Shown here: positions 17,550-25,850 of the stretch, piece by piece
How positions within the stretch are numbered: position 1 is the first letter of the stretch
Layout: every line of letters begins with the position of its first letter
Assembly: GCA_024650045.1 (NCBI GenBank)
Contig: JANKMU010000011.1
Location: forward strand, 1-60,515
DNA from: Mycoplasmatota bacterium
GTDB lineage: Bacteria > Bacillota_I > Bacilli_A > Acholeplasmatales > Acholeplasmataceae
DNA length: 60,515 bases
Direction: 5' to 3'
Made by a program: the position numbers and the translations under genes
Notes under the pieces: generated by a model
Seen by the model: the letters and a program-made list of their open reading frames with translations, nothing else
Database searches by the model: none
What the model was told of the DNA's origin: nothing

Positions 17550-18701
17550 ATGAAATTAATCAAGAATAAGAAAGGTATGGGTTTAGCAACTGTATTAGGG
17601 ATTGTTGCATTTGTCTTAGGGACAACTGCGACACTTTTGACCTATGTCTTTTTTCAAGCTCGATTAATTCAAACAAGTATAGAGACTACTGAATCTTATA
17701 TCAATGCTGTACAAAAAGTTGAAACAACATTAAATATCATAGCAAGAGATCAAACGCTTGATGAATCTTATTTAAATGCCCTTGAACTTTATATGGGTGT
17801 ATCTATAGAACCCTATGGTGATAATTTATGGTCAGTTACTTCTTCAATTAATGAAAGAGATTTAGTTACTAGTTATATAACCGGATCGACTTCAGTTGTA
17901 AATACATATGAAACGATTTTTGAAAAAACTGGTGAAGAACCTGATTTTTACTTAAGTCCTTTAATTACACCTACAAGTTTATTAACTGCATATCTTGTCA
18001 ATTATTTTGAAATCAATTTTTTTGAATCAACTATGGATTCATCATTAGTTTCTTTTCAAGAAGTTATTGATTTCATTAAACAATTATCTGATAACAATGA
18101 AGGCTTTGATATTGTTTCAAGAACTACATTAACTAATCAATCCAATCCAACAGTATTATCACATTGGCTTATTGAAGGAGACGTTTCAATCACTGGAGGA
18201 AAAAATTTAACTATTCCTAATGGTTTGCTGTTAATTATCGATGGTAATCTCAATTTAAGTGCAGGAAGTAAACTTTACGGAAATGTCGTTGTTAACGGTA
18301 CTGTTGAATATGGTTCTCAAGGGAAAAAGGTCCAAGGGCTTGAAGGGACCATTTATGCTAATGGTGATGTTGTTTTTTCAAAAAATATGACATTAGGTAC
18401 TTACGAGCGACCCAGTTTTGTATTTTCAGAACAAGATATCATTTTAGATAATAATACAAGCGGTATTGCCTATTTCTTGAGTCAAAATTTTACTGCTCAA
18501 CAAGGTAATATTTATATTACTGGTGGCGTTTATACAGTTTATAATTCAACACTTCAAAATGATGTTGAAGAATATCCAGATTTAGATCAAGAGTTATTTT
18601 ATGAATATGCTATACCAACAACAATATATGTTGAAAGCGACAGTAATGGTGAAATAGGTTCTGGTGGATTTAAATTTACATATCCGAAATTATCATCCTA
18701 A
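17550..18701 (+). CDS. Large prepilin-like protein with beta-helix-like C-terminal domain
   Basis: 383 aa. The N terminus NKKG/MGLATVLGIVAFVLG has a basic leader and hydrophobic helix like a prepilin, but position 5 is Thr, not Glu, as in GspK-type tip subunits. A helical middle (40-200) is followed by a region (about 205-335) of short repeating strands (IEGDVSITGG, IIDGNLNLSAGS, NVVVNGTVEYG, TIYANGDVVF) typical of right-handed beta-helix or polymer-forming (bactofilin-like) domains. It may sit at the pilus tip and contact surfaces. AGGAG precedes the ATG. Last gene of its operon. Confidence 0.75.
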   Translation: MKLIKNKKGMGLATVLGIVAFVLGTTATLLTYVFFQARLIQTSIETTESYINAVQKVETTLNIIARDQTLDESYLNALELYMGVSIEPYGDNLWSVTSSINERDLVTSYITGSTSVVNTYETIFEKTGEEPDFYLSPLITPTSLLTAYLVNYFEINFFESTMDSSLVSFQEVIDFIKQLSDNNEGFDIVSRTTLTNQSNPTVLSHWLIEGDVSITGGKNLTIPNGLLLIIDGNLNLSAGSKLYGNVVVNGTVEYGSQGKKVQGLEGTIYANGDVVFSKNMTLGTYERPSFVFSEQDIILDNNTSGIAYFLSQNFTAQQGNIYITGGVYTVYNSTLQNDVEEYPDLDQELFYEYAIPTTIYVESDSNGEIGSGGFKFTYPKLSS

Positions 18702-18706
18702 ATACG

Positions 18707-18730
18707 AAAAGATATTTTCATATCTTTTTT
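18707..18730 (+). terminator. Terminator of the minor pilin operon
   Basis: A/T-rich 9-bp stem AAAAGATAT/ATATCTTTT with a 4-nt loop (TTTC) and a run of six T within the sequence, beginning 6 nt after the stop codon. Confidence 0.7.
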
Positions 18731-18743
18731 ATTATCTATTCAC

Positions 18744-18771
18744 TTGAATTCATTATAAATTATGAGATAAT
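18744..18771 (+). promoter_or_regulatory. Promoter of the HAD phosphatase gene
   Basis: TTGAAT (18744-18749), 16-bp spacer, GATAAT (18766-18771) with TGA extension, 19 nt upstream of the start. Confidence 0.65.
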
Positions 18772-18789
18772 GTTTAAGAGGTGAAAATC

Positions 18790-19602
18790 ATGAAATATTT
18801 AATCGCATGTGATTTAGATGGTTCACTACTTAACCGTAAAGGTGAAATATCAAAATTATCAAAAGAAGTTTTAACAAAACTTAAAAATCAAGGACACACT
18901 ATTGTTATAGCAACCGGAAGACCATTTAATGGAGCAATCAGTAAATATAGAGAATTAGAACTTGATACTGCTTTAATCACTGATAATGGTGGATCCATTG
19001 AAAACCCAATGGATTCTACTTTTGCTAAACAAAAAACATTTATTCCTAAAGAAATGATGCATAAACTTTTTTCATACAGTAAATCATTTATCGTATCTTC
19101 CTTTTTCAGTGTTGATGAGGTTGTTTATGCTTATCAATATGAAAAGAAACTAGAAGAATATTTTAGTGGGATGCATAGTAGAAATGTTATCGAATCAGAT
19201 TTCACAACTTTAGATATCGAACCTACAGGATTAGTTTTTTTAATTGATGAGAAATTTCAAAAGCAATTTGAAAATTTTATTGATGAGAATTTTGGTCACA
19301 CATTATCTTTTCGTCTATGGGGTGCAGATACTCAATATGCAATCTATGAAGTCTACTTAAAGCATATATCCAAATCTTCAGCACTTAAATATCTTATTGA
19401 TCATTACGAGATAGATCCTCAATATTGGATAGCTTTTGGTGATGGTATTAATGATGTCGAGATGATTAGAGATGCAACTCATGGGGTTGCTATGAAAAAT
19501 GCTGTTGAAGAGGTTCTAAAAGTGGGTAATGATGTTACAGAGTTCACACATGATGAAGATGGTATTGCAAAATACTTAATTAAATTCTTTGATTTAAAAT
19601 AA
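18790..19602 (+). CDS. Cof-type HAD-superfamily hydrolase
   Basis: Predicted cytoplasmic sugar-phosphate or flavin-phosphate phosphatase of the Cof/YwpJ group. HAD motif I CDLDGSLL (Asp8 and Asp10), motif II ATGRP, and motif IV GDGINDVEM; a C2B-type cap lies between motifs II and III. 270 aa, normal for the family. The ATG at 18790 has AGAGGTG 7 nt upstream; a GTG at 18781 overlaps that site and is rejected. Substrate cannot be told from sequence. Monocistronic with own promoter and a shared terminator with tRNA-Arg. Confidence 0.9.
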   Translation: MKYLIACDLDGSLLNRKGEISKLSKEVLTKLKNQGHTIVIATGRPFNGAISKYRELELDTALITDNGGSIENPMDSTFAKQKTFIPKEMMHKLFSYSKSFIVSSFFSVDEVVYAYQYEKKLEEYFSGMHSRNVIESDFTTLDIEPTGLVFLIDEKFQKQFENFIDENFGHTLSFRLWGADTQYAIYEVYLKHISKSSALKYLIDHYEIDPQYWIAFGDGINDVEMIRDATHGVAMKNAVEEVLKVGNDVTEFTHDEDGIAKYLIKFFDLK

Positions 19603-19624
19603 AAAATAAAAATAATAGAAAAAT

Positions 19625-19650
19625 AAAAAACCCCGTTAATCGGGGTTATT
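19625..19650. terminator. Bidirectional terminator between HAD gene and tRNA-Arg
   Basis: Stem AACCCCG/CGGGGTT with a 5-nt loop. On the minus strand it is followed by TTTTTTATTTTT (terminating tRNA-Arg), on the plus strand by TTATTTG (terminating the HAD gene). Confidence 0.85.
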
Positions 19651-19658
19651 TGTTTATG

Positions 19659-19735
<77 letters not shown>

Positions 19736-19743
19736 ACATATAG

Positions 19744-19784
19744 TCGGCATTGACTATTATAACCCAATCAATGCCGAATGTAAA
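19744..19784 (-). promoter_or_regulatory. tRNA-Arg promoter inside a perfect inverted repeat
   Basis: TTTACA (19779-19784), 17-bp spacer, TATAAT (19756-19761). A perfect 10-bp inverted repeat TCGGCATTGA/TCAATGCCGA (19744-19753 and 19768-19777) flanks the -10. The repeat starts 10 nt after the ABC exporter stop and may also serve as a transcript-end hairpin, though no U-tract follows. Confidence 0.65.
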
Positions 19785-19787
19785 GTG

Positions 19788-21668
19788 TTAATTTGTTTCA
19801 AATTGACTATAATATAATTTTGAGTAAAATCCGTTTTGTTCAAGTAGTTCTTCATGCTTACCTTGTTCAATAATATTACCATCATTCATCACGAAAATGA
19901 TGTCAGCATCTTTAATCGTAGATAATCGATGTGCAATAACAAAACTTGTGCGATTTTTCATAAGTGCTTCCATAGCGTGTTGTATTAAAACTTCAGTTCT
20001 TGTATCAACGCTTGAAGTTGCCTCGTCTAAAATAAGCATTGGTCGATCTGCAAGCATTGCTCGACTGATTGTTAATAATTGTCGTTGACCTTGACTAATA
20101 TTACTACCATCTTCTGATAACTGGAACTCATAGCCACCTGATAAAGAATCTATAAAGTGATGTGTTTGTGCGAGATTTGCTGCTTTTTCAACTTCTTCTT
20201 TGGTTTTATCATCAGACCCATAAGTAATGTTTTCATAAATCGAACCTTCAAATAACCACGTATCTTGAAGCACCATTCCAAAGAGTTTGCGAACATCTGC
20301 TCGCTTCATATTTCTAATATCAATTCCATCGATTTCAATCGTTCCTGATTTGATTTCATAGAATCTCATCAAAAGATTAACAATCGTTGTTTTACCTGCA
20401 CCAGTTGGTCCTACAATCGCGACTTTTTGGCCAGGTTTAATTTCTGCATTAAATCCTTTAATGACATCAACATCTTTAATATAGCCAAAATATACATCTT
20501 TAAAAACAACATGTCCTTTAATATGATTTACATCGAGTGAGCTTAATACATCTCTTTCTAAAGACTCTTCTTCTTCATCTAATAAATTAAATATACGTTC
20601 AGATGCTGCTGCAGTAGACTGCAATACATTTGCAATACTTCCTATTTGTTGAATTGGTTGATTAATTTGTCTTGTATATTGAATAAAGGTTTGAATAATA
20701 CCAACTTGAATCGCTATCAATGGATTTGTTGTCAAGACTAGGAAAGCACCAATAACTGCAATTGCGATATAAGCAATATTACCAATAAAAAATTGTACTG
20801 GCCACATAATGCCTGAAATAAATTGAGATTTCACAGCGCTTTTATATAAGTCATGATTGATTTCTTCAAATCTTTCGGCTGATTGCTTCTGGTGATTAAA
20901 CACTTTAACAACCGTATGTCCACTATAAGTTTCTTCTATGTGTCCGTTTAATTCCCCAAATGATTTTGCTTGTGCTCTAAAATAGCCTTGAGATAGTTTA
21001 ACAAATTTTCTAGCTACTAACAAAGCTAAAATGGTTGTTATAAATACAACACCTGTCAAAATATAACTTAATGCAATCATCATTGCAAATATGCCTATAA
21101 TTAATGTAATTGATCTAAAGATTTCAGATATACTTTGTGTAAGTGTCATGTTAATGGTTTCTACATCATTTGTTACACGACCTAAAATATCACCAAACTG
21201 TTGATCATCAAAAAACTTTAGCGGTAACTTGTTTATTTTACTTGATAACTCTTTACGCATAGAATAAGTTAAATTTTGTGTCATACCAATCAACATAAAT
21301 GCTTGAAAATAGTTAAATAGCGATGCTAATAAATATGAACCTGCAATAACTAATGCAATTTCGCCTAAAGATAAGTTGATGTTGCCAATGACATGTATTA
21401 AACCAATAGGTCTTGTTGACTTGAATGCATCAGCAACTTCTGATGTGATTAAACCGAGCAACCATGGTGATAATACTGATAATAGCGCAGCAATAATAGC
21501 CATAACCCCTGCTGTTCCTATTTGCCAACCATAAGGTTTTAAATATTTAGCTAATTTAATCATTGTGCCTTTAAAATCTTGTGGTTTTTCTGTATAACTC
21601 ATACCACGTCTTCCACCCATAACAGGTCTCGATGAGGAGGATTTTTTGTTATCTTTTTTATCTTCCAT
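19788..21668 (-). CDS. ABC exporter half-transporter, canonical-ATPase subunit (pair 1)
   Basis: Type IV (B-family) exporter half: hydrophilic N terminus (1-35), six membrane helices (about 45-340), then NBD. Walker A GPTGAGKTT, Walker B ILDEATSSVD with the catalytic Glu, switch His in VIAHRLST; but the signature is ISQGQ instead of LSGGQ. This is the canonical-Walker, degenerate-signature partner of an asymmetric heterodimer with the gene just upstream (1 nt gap). 626 aa. Probable efflux of drugs or lipophilic compounds, judging from the MarR regulator at the head of the operon; substrate unknown. Confidence 0.92.
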   Translation of the reverse strand: MEDKKDNKKSSSSRPVMGGRRGMSYTEKPQDFKGTMIKLAKYLKPYGWQIGTAGVMAIIAALLSVLSPWLLGLITSEVADAFKSTRPIGLIHVIGNINLSLGEIALVIAGSYLLASLFNYFQAFMLIGMTQNLTYSMRKELSSKINKLPLKFFDDQQFGDILGRVTNDVETINMTLTQSISEIFRSITLIIGIFAMMIALSYILTGVVFITTILALLVARKFVKLSQGYFRAQAKSFGELNGHIEETYSGHTVVKVFNHQKQSAERFEEINHDLYKSAVKSQFISGIMWPVQFFIGNIAYIAIAVIGAFLVLTTNPLIAIQVGIIQTFIQYTRQINQPIQQIGSIANVLQSTAAASERIFNLLDEEEESLERDVLSSLDVNHIKGHVVFKDVYFGYIKDVDVIKGFNAEIKPGQKVAIVGPTGAGKTTIVNLLMRFYEIKSGTIEIDGIDIRNMKRADVRKLFGMVLQDTWLFEGSIYENITYGSDDKTKEEVEKAANLAQTHHFIDSLSGGYEFQLSEDGSNISQGQRQLLTISRAMLADRPMLILDEATSSVDTRTEVLIQHAMEALMKNRTSFVIAHRLSTIKDADIIFVMNDGNIIEQGKHEELLEQNGFYSKLYYSQFETN

Positions 21669-21669
21669 A

Positions 21670-23415
21670 TTACATTTCCTCCTTCGACAATTGTGAAGAA
21701 GCTATTTCTTGATATACAGAACATGATTCTAACAATTCTTGATGTGTTCCTTGACCAACAATTGTACCTTGGTCTAAAACAATAATTTGATCTGCATAAC
21801 GAATGGTATTAATTCTTTGAGCAACGATTAATTTGGTTGCTTTTATTTTTTCATCTAATAATTTTCTAAGTTTTTGATCTGTTCTATAGTCAAGCGCTGA
21901 AAAAGAATCATCAAAAATATAGATTAATGGATTTTTGGCGATTGCTCTTGCAATGCTTAGTCTTTGACGTTGTCCACCAGATACGTTTGTACCACCTTGT
22001 GATACATGATGATCATAACCATCTTCCATTTCTTTGATAAATGAATCTGCTTGTGCAATATGTGCTGCTTCTATCATTACATGATCATCATAATCTTGAT
22101 TACCAAATAAGATATTACCCTTAATACTTCCACCAAATAAAATTCCTTTTTGAGGAACATATCCCATAGTACTATGTAAATCCTCTTGTCTTAGATCTTT
22201 AATATCTATTCCATCAATTTTTATTGTTCCAGAGGTTCTTTCATAAAAACGTGGAATCAGGTTAATTAATGTTGATTTACCTGAACCTGTCGATCCTATA
22301 AATGCTGTTGTTTTTCCTGCTGCAGCTTTGAAACTGATATTTGAAAGAACTGGAGCGTGAGCATCGGGATACTTGAAAGTTACATTATCAAATTCCACTT
22401 CACCTTTTAAGTCAGTTGGCAAAGTTATCGGATTTTCCGGATCATTAATTTCTATTTCCATGTCAAGAACTTCCATAACACGTTTTGCTGAAATAGCTGC
22501 TCTTGGAATCATAATAAAAATCATCGTTAAAAACATGAATGCCATGATAGCACGCATTGCATATTGCATTAAAGCCATCATAGATCCTGGATCAAATCCA
22601 TCAATACCAATGAAAAACCTAGATCCTAAATAGACAATAGCAACGCTGGTTAAACCCATAATTAGACCCATCGTTGGCCACATCATGCTCATAATACGAT
22701 TGACAAATATATTTAGATTTCTTGATTCTTGGCTTGCTTCATCTATTCTTTGTGCTTGAAATTCTTGAGTATTATATGCGCGAACAACGCGTAAACCACT
22801 TAAATTTTCTCTTGTTCGAAGATTTAATTTATCAATTAATTTTTGCATCAATTGAAACCTTGGAAGTGTAATAGAAAATATAATTGATAACATCACAATC
22901 AAACTGATAATTGAAACACTTAAAAGCATTGATAATGTCGGATGTTGTGCTATCGAAAATGCAATAGCCCCAACAGCTAAGAAAGGCGCTAAGATCACCA
23001 TTCTTAAAAGGGTATTAACAATATTTTGGAGTTGCTGAATATCATTAGTTGATCTAGTAATTAAAGAAGATGTTGTAAAATGATCCATCTCACGTAGTGA
23101 AAATTGTTCGATTTTTTTATATACAGCTCTTCTTAAATCCACAGCAAAAGCTGCAGATATTTTAGATTCAGTATATCCACTAATAATTGTGAATATAATG
23201 CTTATAATGGTTGCACCAAGCATCAATAAAGCGTATTCCCAAATTTTACTGATATCAGGATCAACAGTTGCATCTCCTAAACCAATACCTTCATTAACTA
23301 GCCATCCTAAAATCATAGGTAACAACAAATCTAAAAAAGCTCTAAGTGCAACTAGAGCAAATACCAGGAGAACCCCCCATTTATACGGTTTTAAAAACTT
23401 AAGTGCTTTTATCAA
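21670..23415 (-). CDS. ABC exporter half-transporter, degenerate-ATPase subunit (pair 1)
   Basis: 581-aa exporter half with six membrane helices and NBD. Walker A GSTGSGKST and the signature VSGGQ are canonical, but the residue after Walker B is Asp, not Glu (IFDDSFSALD), and the switch His is Gln (IVAQRINT). So its own ATP site is non-catalytic while its signature completes the active site of the partner, as known for BmrC/BmrD- and TM287/288-type heterodimers. Second gene of the marR-ABC-ABC operon. Confidence 0.92.
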   Translation of the reverse strand: MIKALKFLKPYKWGVLLVFALVALRAFLDLLLPMILGWLVNEGIGLGDATVDPDISKIWEYALLMLGATIISIIFTIISGYTESKISAAFAVDLRRAVYKKIEQFSLREMDHFTTSSLITRSTNDIQQLQNIVNTLLRMVILAPFLAVGAIAFSIAQHPTLSMLLSVSIISLIVMLSIIFSITLPRFQLMQKLIDKLNLRTRENLSGLRVVRAYNTQEFQAQRIDEASQESRNLNIFVNRIMSMMWPTMGLIMGLTSVAIVYLGSRFFIGIDGFDPGSMMALMQYAMRAIMAFMFLTMIFIMIPRAAISAKRVMEVLDMEIEINDPENPITLPTDLKGEVEFDNVTFKYPDAHAPVLSNISFKAAAGKTTAFIGSTGSGKSTLINLIPRFYERTSGTIKIDGIDIKDLRQEDLHSTMGYVPQKGILFGGSIKGNILFGNQDYDDHVMIEAAHIAQADSFIKEMEDGYDHHVSQGGTNVSGGQRQRLSIARAIAKNPLIYIFDDSFSALDYRTDQKLRKLLDEKIKATKLIVAQRINTIRYADQIIVLDQGTIVGQGTHQELLESCSVYQEIASSQLSKEEM

Positions 23416-23448
23416 AACGTATCCAGCTTTCTAATGAAAAGGAAAGAC

Positions 23449-23877
23449 TTAAATCTTTCCTAATTGAGCGATTTTATCGAGTATTCTCATCAATTCTTTA
23501 GTGTCGTCTTCACCAAGATGGTCAGCTAAAACCCTTAATGGTTTATAATATTCATCTTGAACTGACTCAACAAACGCTTTACCTTCTTGTGTTAATTTAA
23601 TATAAGTCACACGTAAATCCTTTGCTGATGTTTCTTTTGTTAAATATTTCTTTTCAACTAAATCATTAACTTTGTGTGTGATTGCTGGTAGTGTTACACG
23701 AAGCGTTTTTGCAACATCTGATAATTTAATCTTTTGATTTAAATCACAAAACGCCACACAAAATAGTACCATAATATCTGCATCACTTAATTCAGTATGA
23801 ATTCTTTTATATACACCGCTACGACGAAAAGTTTGTAGTGATCGATCTAATTTTTGTAAAGTTCTATATTCTTTCAA
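23449..23877 (-). CDS. MarR-family transcriptional regulator
   Basis: 142-aa winged-helix regulator: dimerisation helices at both ends, HTH about 50-75 (LSDVAKTLRVTLPAITHKVNDLVEK) and wing with the DxR motif (KDLRVTYIKLTQEGK). The start is TTG at 23877 with GGAGG 8 nt upstream; no ATG is nearby. First gene of an operon with a heterodimeric ABC exporter, so it most likely represses exporter expression until a ligand binds. A palindrome overlapping its own promoter is a candidate operator. Confidence 0.9.
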   Translation of the reverse strand: MKEYRTLQKLDRSLQTFRRSGVYKRIHTELSDADIMVLFCVAFCDLNQKIKLSDVAKTLRVTLPAITHKVNDLVEKKYLTKETSAKDLRVTYIKLTQEGKAFVESVQDEYYKPLRVLADHLGEDDTKELMRILDKIAQLGKI

Positions 23878-23907
23878 TGTAATTTCCTCCTCAATGTTGG
23901 GCTAATG

Positions 23908-23946
23908 TCCACTTTTTATTCTAACGAATTTTTAAGTGGATGTAAA
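23908..23946 (-). promoter_or_regulatory. marR-exporter promoter with palindromic operator candidate
   Basis: TTTACA (23941-23946), 17-bp spacer, TAGAAT (23918-23923). Inverted repeat TCCACTT/AAGTGGA (23908-23914, 23934-23940), with inner arms ATTC/GAAT, encloses the -10, a good position for autorepression by the MarR protein. Confidence 0.65.
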
Positions 23947-23966
23947 GTCATTTAATCCATTAAATG

Positions 23967-24587
23967 TTAGCCTAATTTATATATGTTAAGCAGATTTTCT
24001 AATTCTTCTTTTCTTTTTAAATCAGCTTTGATGATAATTTTTTCTATTTGTTTTATTTTATGTTGATAATATGCTTTTGATTCAGGCTTTGTTTTAAGGA
24101 TAGGACCAAGATATAAATCACTTTCGCTTAATTCCATTTTTCCTCTAATCGCTTTGATAATTACATAATAAAACTTATCAAAAACCAAATACTCATCAAC
24201 TATTTTAAAATGATGCTTCATCAAATATGTTCTTAATATATCAATCTTATCATTGGGTTGTAAAAGATAGGTGGTATCATGTTTTGGGGCATTGTCTAAA
24301 ATATCACAGATTAAATAAGAACCCATACCAGCTATAATTGCTAAATCAAAAGTTTCTTTTACATTCAAAAAACCATCCGTCTTGATTAATGATACCGGAT
24401 AGTTTTTCAAGTTTTTTTCTGCTTGTTTTAAAGGTTTTTCTCGTAAATCGCTAGCAATAGCTTTTTCGATATAACCTTTTTCGAATGCAATTCTTAAAAC
24501 TAACCCATGATCTGTTCCAATATCTAATACATGATGATAATCTTTGGTTAATTCAGCTAAAAACTCTATTCTTTTACTTTTTGCCAT
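23967..24587 (-). CDS. trmK: tRNA (adenine22-N1)-methyltransferase TrmK
   Basis: SAM-dependent enzyme making m1A22 in tRNA. Rossmann motif [10 protein letters not shown] at 20-28, the acidic loop ASDLREKP, motif [12 protein letters not shown], and a C-terminal coiled coil (about 170-200), all typical. 206 aa. Overlaps the end of rpoD by 14 nt; rpoD-trmK is a common Firmicutes pair. Last gene of the long phoH-trmK operon; no U-tailed hairpin is evident after it. Confidence 0.93.
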   Translation of the reverse strand: MAKSKRIEFLAELTKDYHHVLDIGTDHGLVLRIAFEKGYIEKAIASDLREKPLKQAEKNLKNYPVSLIKTDGFLNVKETFDLAIIAGMGSYLICDILDNAPKHDTTYLLQPNDKIDILRTYLMKHHFKIVDEYLVFDKFYYVIIKAIRGKMELSESDLYLGPILKTKPESKAYYQHKIKQIEKIIIKADLKRKEELENLLNIYKLG

Positions 24588-25839
24588 AATAGAATTCGCG
24601 CAGTTTGTTTTGTCTTGATGGACTTCTTAATTTTCTTAATGCTTTTGCTTCAATTTGACGAATACGCTCACGTGTTACACCAAACTCACGACCTACTTCT
24701 TCTAACGTGTGATTCTTTCCATCAAATAAACCATATCTTAGACGTAAAACCTTTTCTTCACGATCTGTTAATGTCTCAAGTACTTCATCTAGTGTTTGTC
24801 TAACCATTTCTTGCAACATGAACTCATGTGGTGTCAATGCATTTGGATCTGATATAAAATCACCTAAAGAAGAGTCTTCTTCTTCACCGACATGCGCTTC
24901 AAGAGAAATAGGTTCTTTAGCAATTCTTTGAATGTTTTGAACTTTTTCTGGAGTAATACCCATTTTTTGAGCAATCTCTTCTAATGATGGTTCGCGGCCT
25001 AAGTCCTGAATTAATTGTCTTTGAATACGAATCATTTTATTAATTGTTTCAACCATATGCACTGGAATACGGATTGTTCTTGCTTGATCGGCAACTGCAC
25101 GAGTTATTGCTTGACGAATCCACCATGTAGCATATGTAGAGAACTTAAATCCTTTTTCATAATCAAATTTATCAACTGCTCTCATCAAACCCATATTACC
25201 TTCTTGAATAAGATCTAAAAACAATAATCCTCTACCTACATATCTTTTAGCAATGGATACAACTAAACGATAATTTGCTTCTACGAGTTTATTTTTAGAA
25301 TATTGAGCTTTTTCAAGTGCTCTTCTTAATTCTTCGATATCTTCTTCTGGTAATTCTAATAGACCTTGCTTGATTTCATCAAGTTGTTCTTTAGCATAGC
25401 GACCATTAGAAACTGCAATCGCGTATCTTTGTTCTTCTTCTTGATTCAATAAAGGAATTTGTCCGATTTCTTTTAAATACATGCGAACAGGGTCATCTAT
25501 TTTAATTGTTGATGCGATTGTATCAATATTAATAAGTTCCTCTTCTTCAACTTCAAGACCACTCAATGACAAGTCATCTGGTTCATCATCTTCAATATCA
25601 AATTCGACTTCATCATCTTCATCTATCTCTAAGACTCCTGCTTGTTCTTCATCTTCATCTTCGACTTCTTCTAGTTCATCTTGAGTAATGATATCAATAT
25701 CTTCATTAAGTAGTGCTCTTTCAATTTCAAAGTAGTCTTCGCTACCAGGATTTGCGAAAGGCAAAACATCTTCTTGACTTAAAAACTTCTCTTTTCCAGC
25801 TTTTTTTATCAATTGTGCAATAATTTTTTCTTGTTTCAA
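24574..25839 (-). CDS. rpoD: Primary sigma factor SigA/RpoD
   Basis: Housekeeping sigma-70. Regions in order: short region 1.1 and a highly acidic linker (50-100), region 1.2 ([15 protein letters not shown]), region 2 with the -10-binding block ([20 protein letters not shown]), region 3, and region 4.2 HTH ([20 protein letters not shown]). 421 aa. The start is TTG at 25839 with a perfect AGGAGG 7 nt upstream, unusual for such a key gene. It sits 11 nt after dnaG in the conserved dnaG-rpoD pair. The many TTGACA/TATAAT and extended -10 sites here match its expected specificity. Confidence 0.97.
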   Translation of the reverse strand: MKQEKIIAQLIKKAGKEKFLSQEDVLPFANPGSEDYFEIERALLNEDIDIITQDELEEVEDEDEEQAGVLEIDEDDEVEFDIEDDEPDDLSLSGLEVEEEELINIDTIASTIKIDDPVRMYLKEIGQIPLLNQEEEQRYAIAVSNGRYAKEQLDEIKQGLLELPEEDIEELRRALEKAQYSKNKLVEANYRLVVSIAKRYVGRGLLFLDLIQEGNMGLMRAVDKFDYEKGFKFSTYATWWIRQAITRAVADQARTIRIPVHMVETINKMIRIQRQLIQDLGREPSLEEIAQKMGITPEKVQNIQRIAKEPISLEAHVGEEEDSSLGDFISDPNALTPHEFMLQEMVRQTLDEVLETLTDREEKVLRLRYGLFDGKNHTLEEVGREFGVTRERIRQIEAKALRKLRSPSRQNKLREFYYGKK

Positions 25840-25850
25840 AGTGATACCTC

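Noticed and set aside
25481-25684. Serine-rich plus-strand ORF (67 aa) antisense to rpoD
   Set aside because: It is the reverse complement of the acidic Glu/Asp linker of sigma A; codons TCN mirror GAN.
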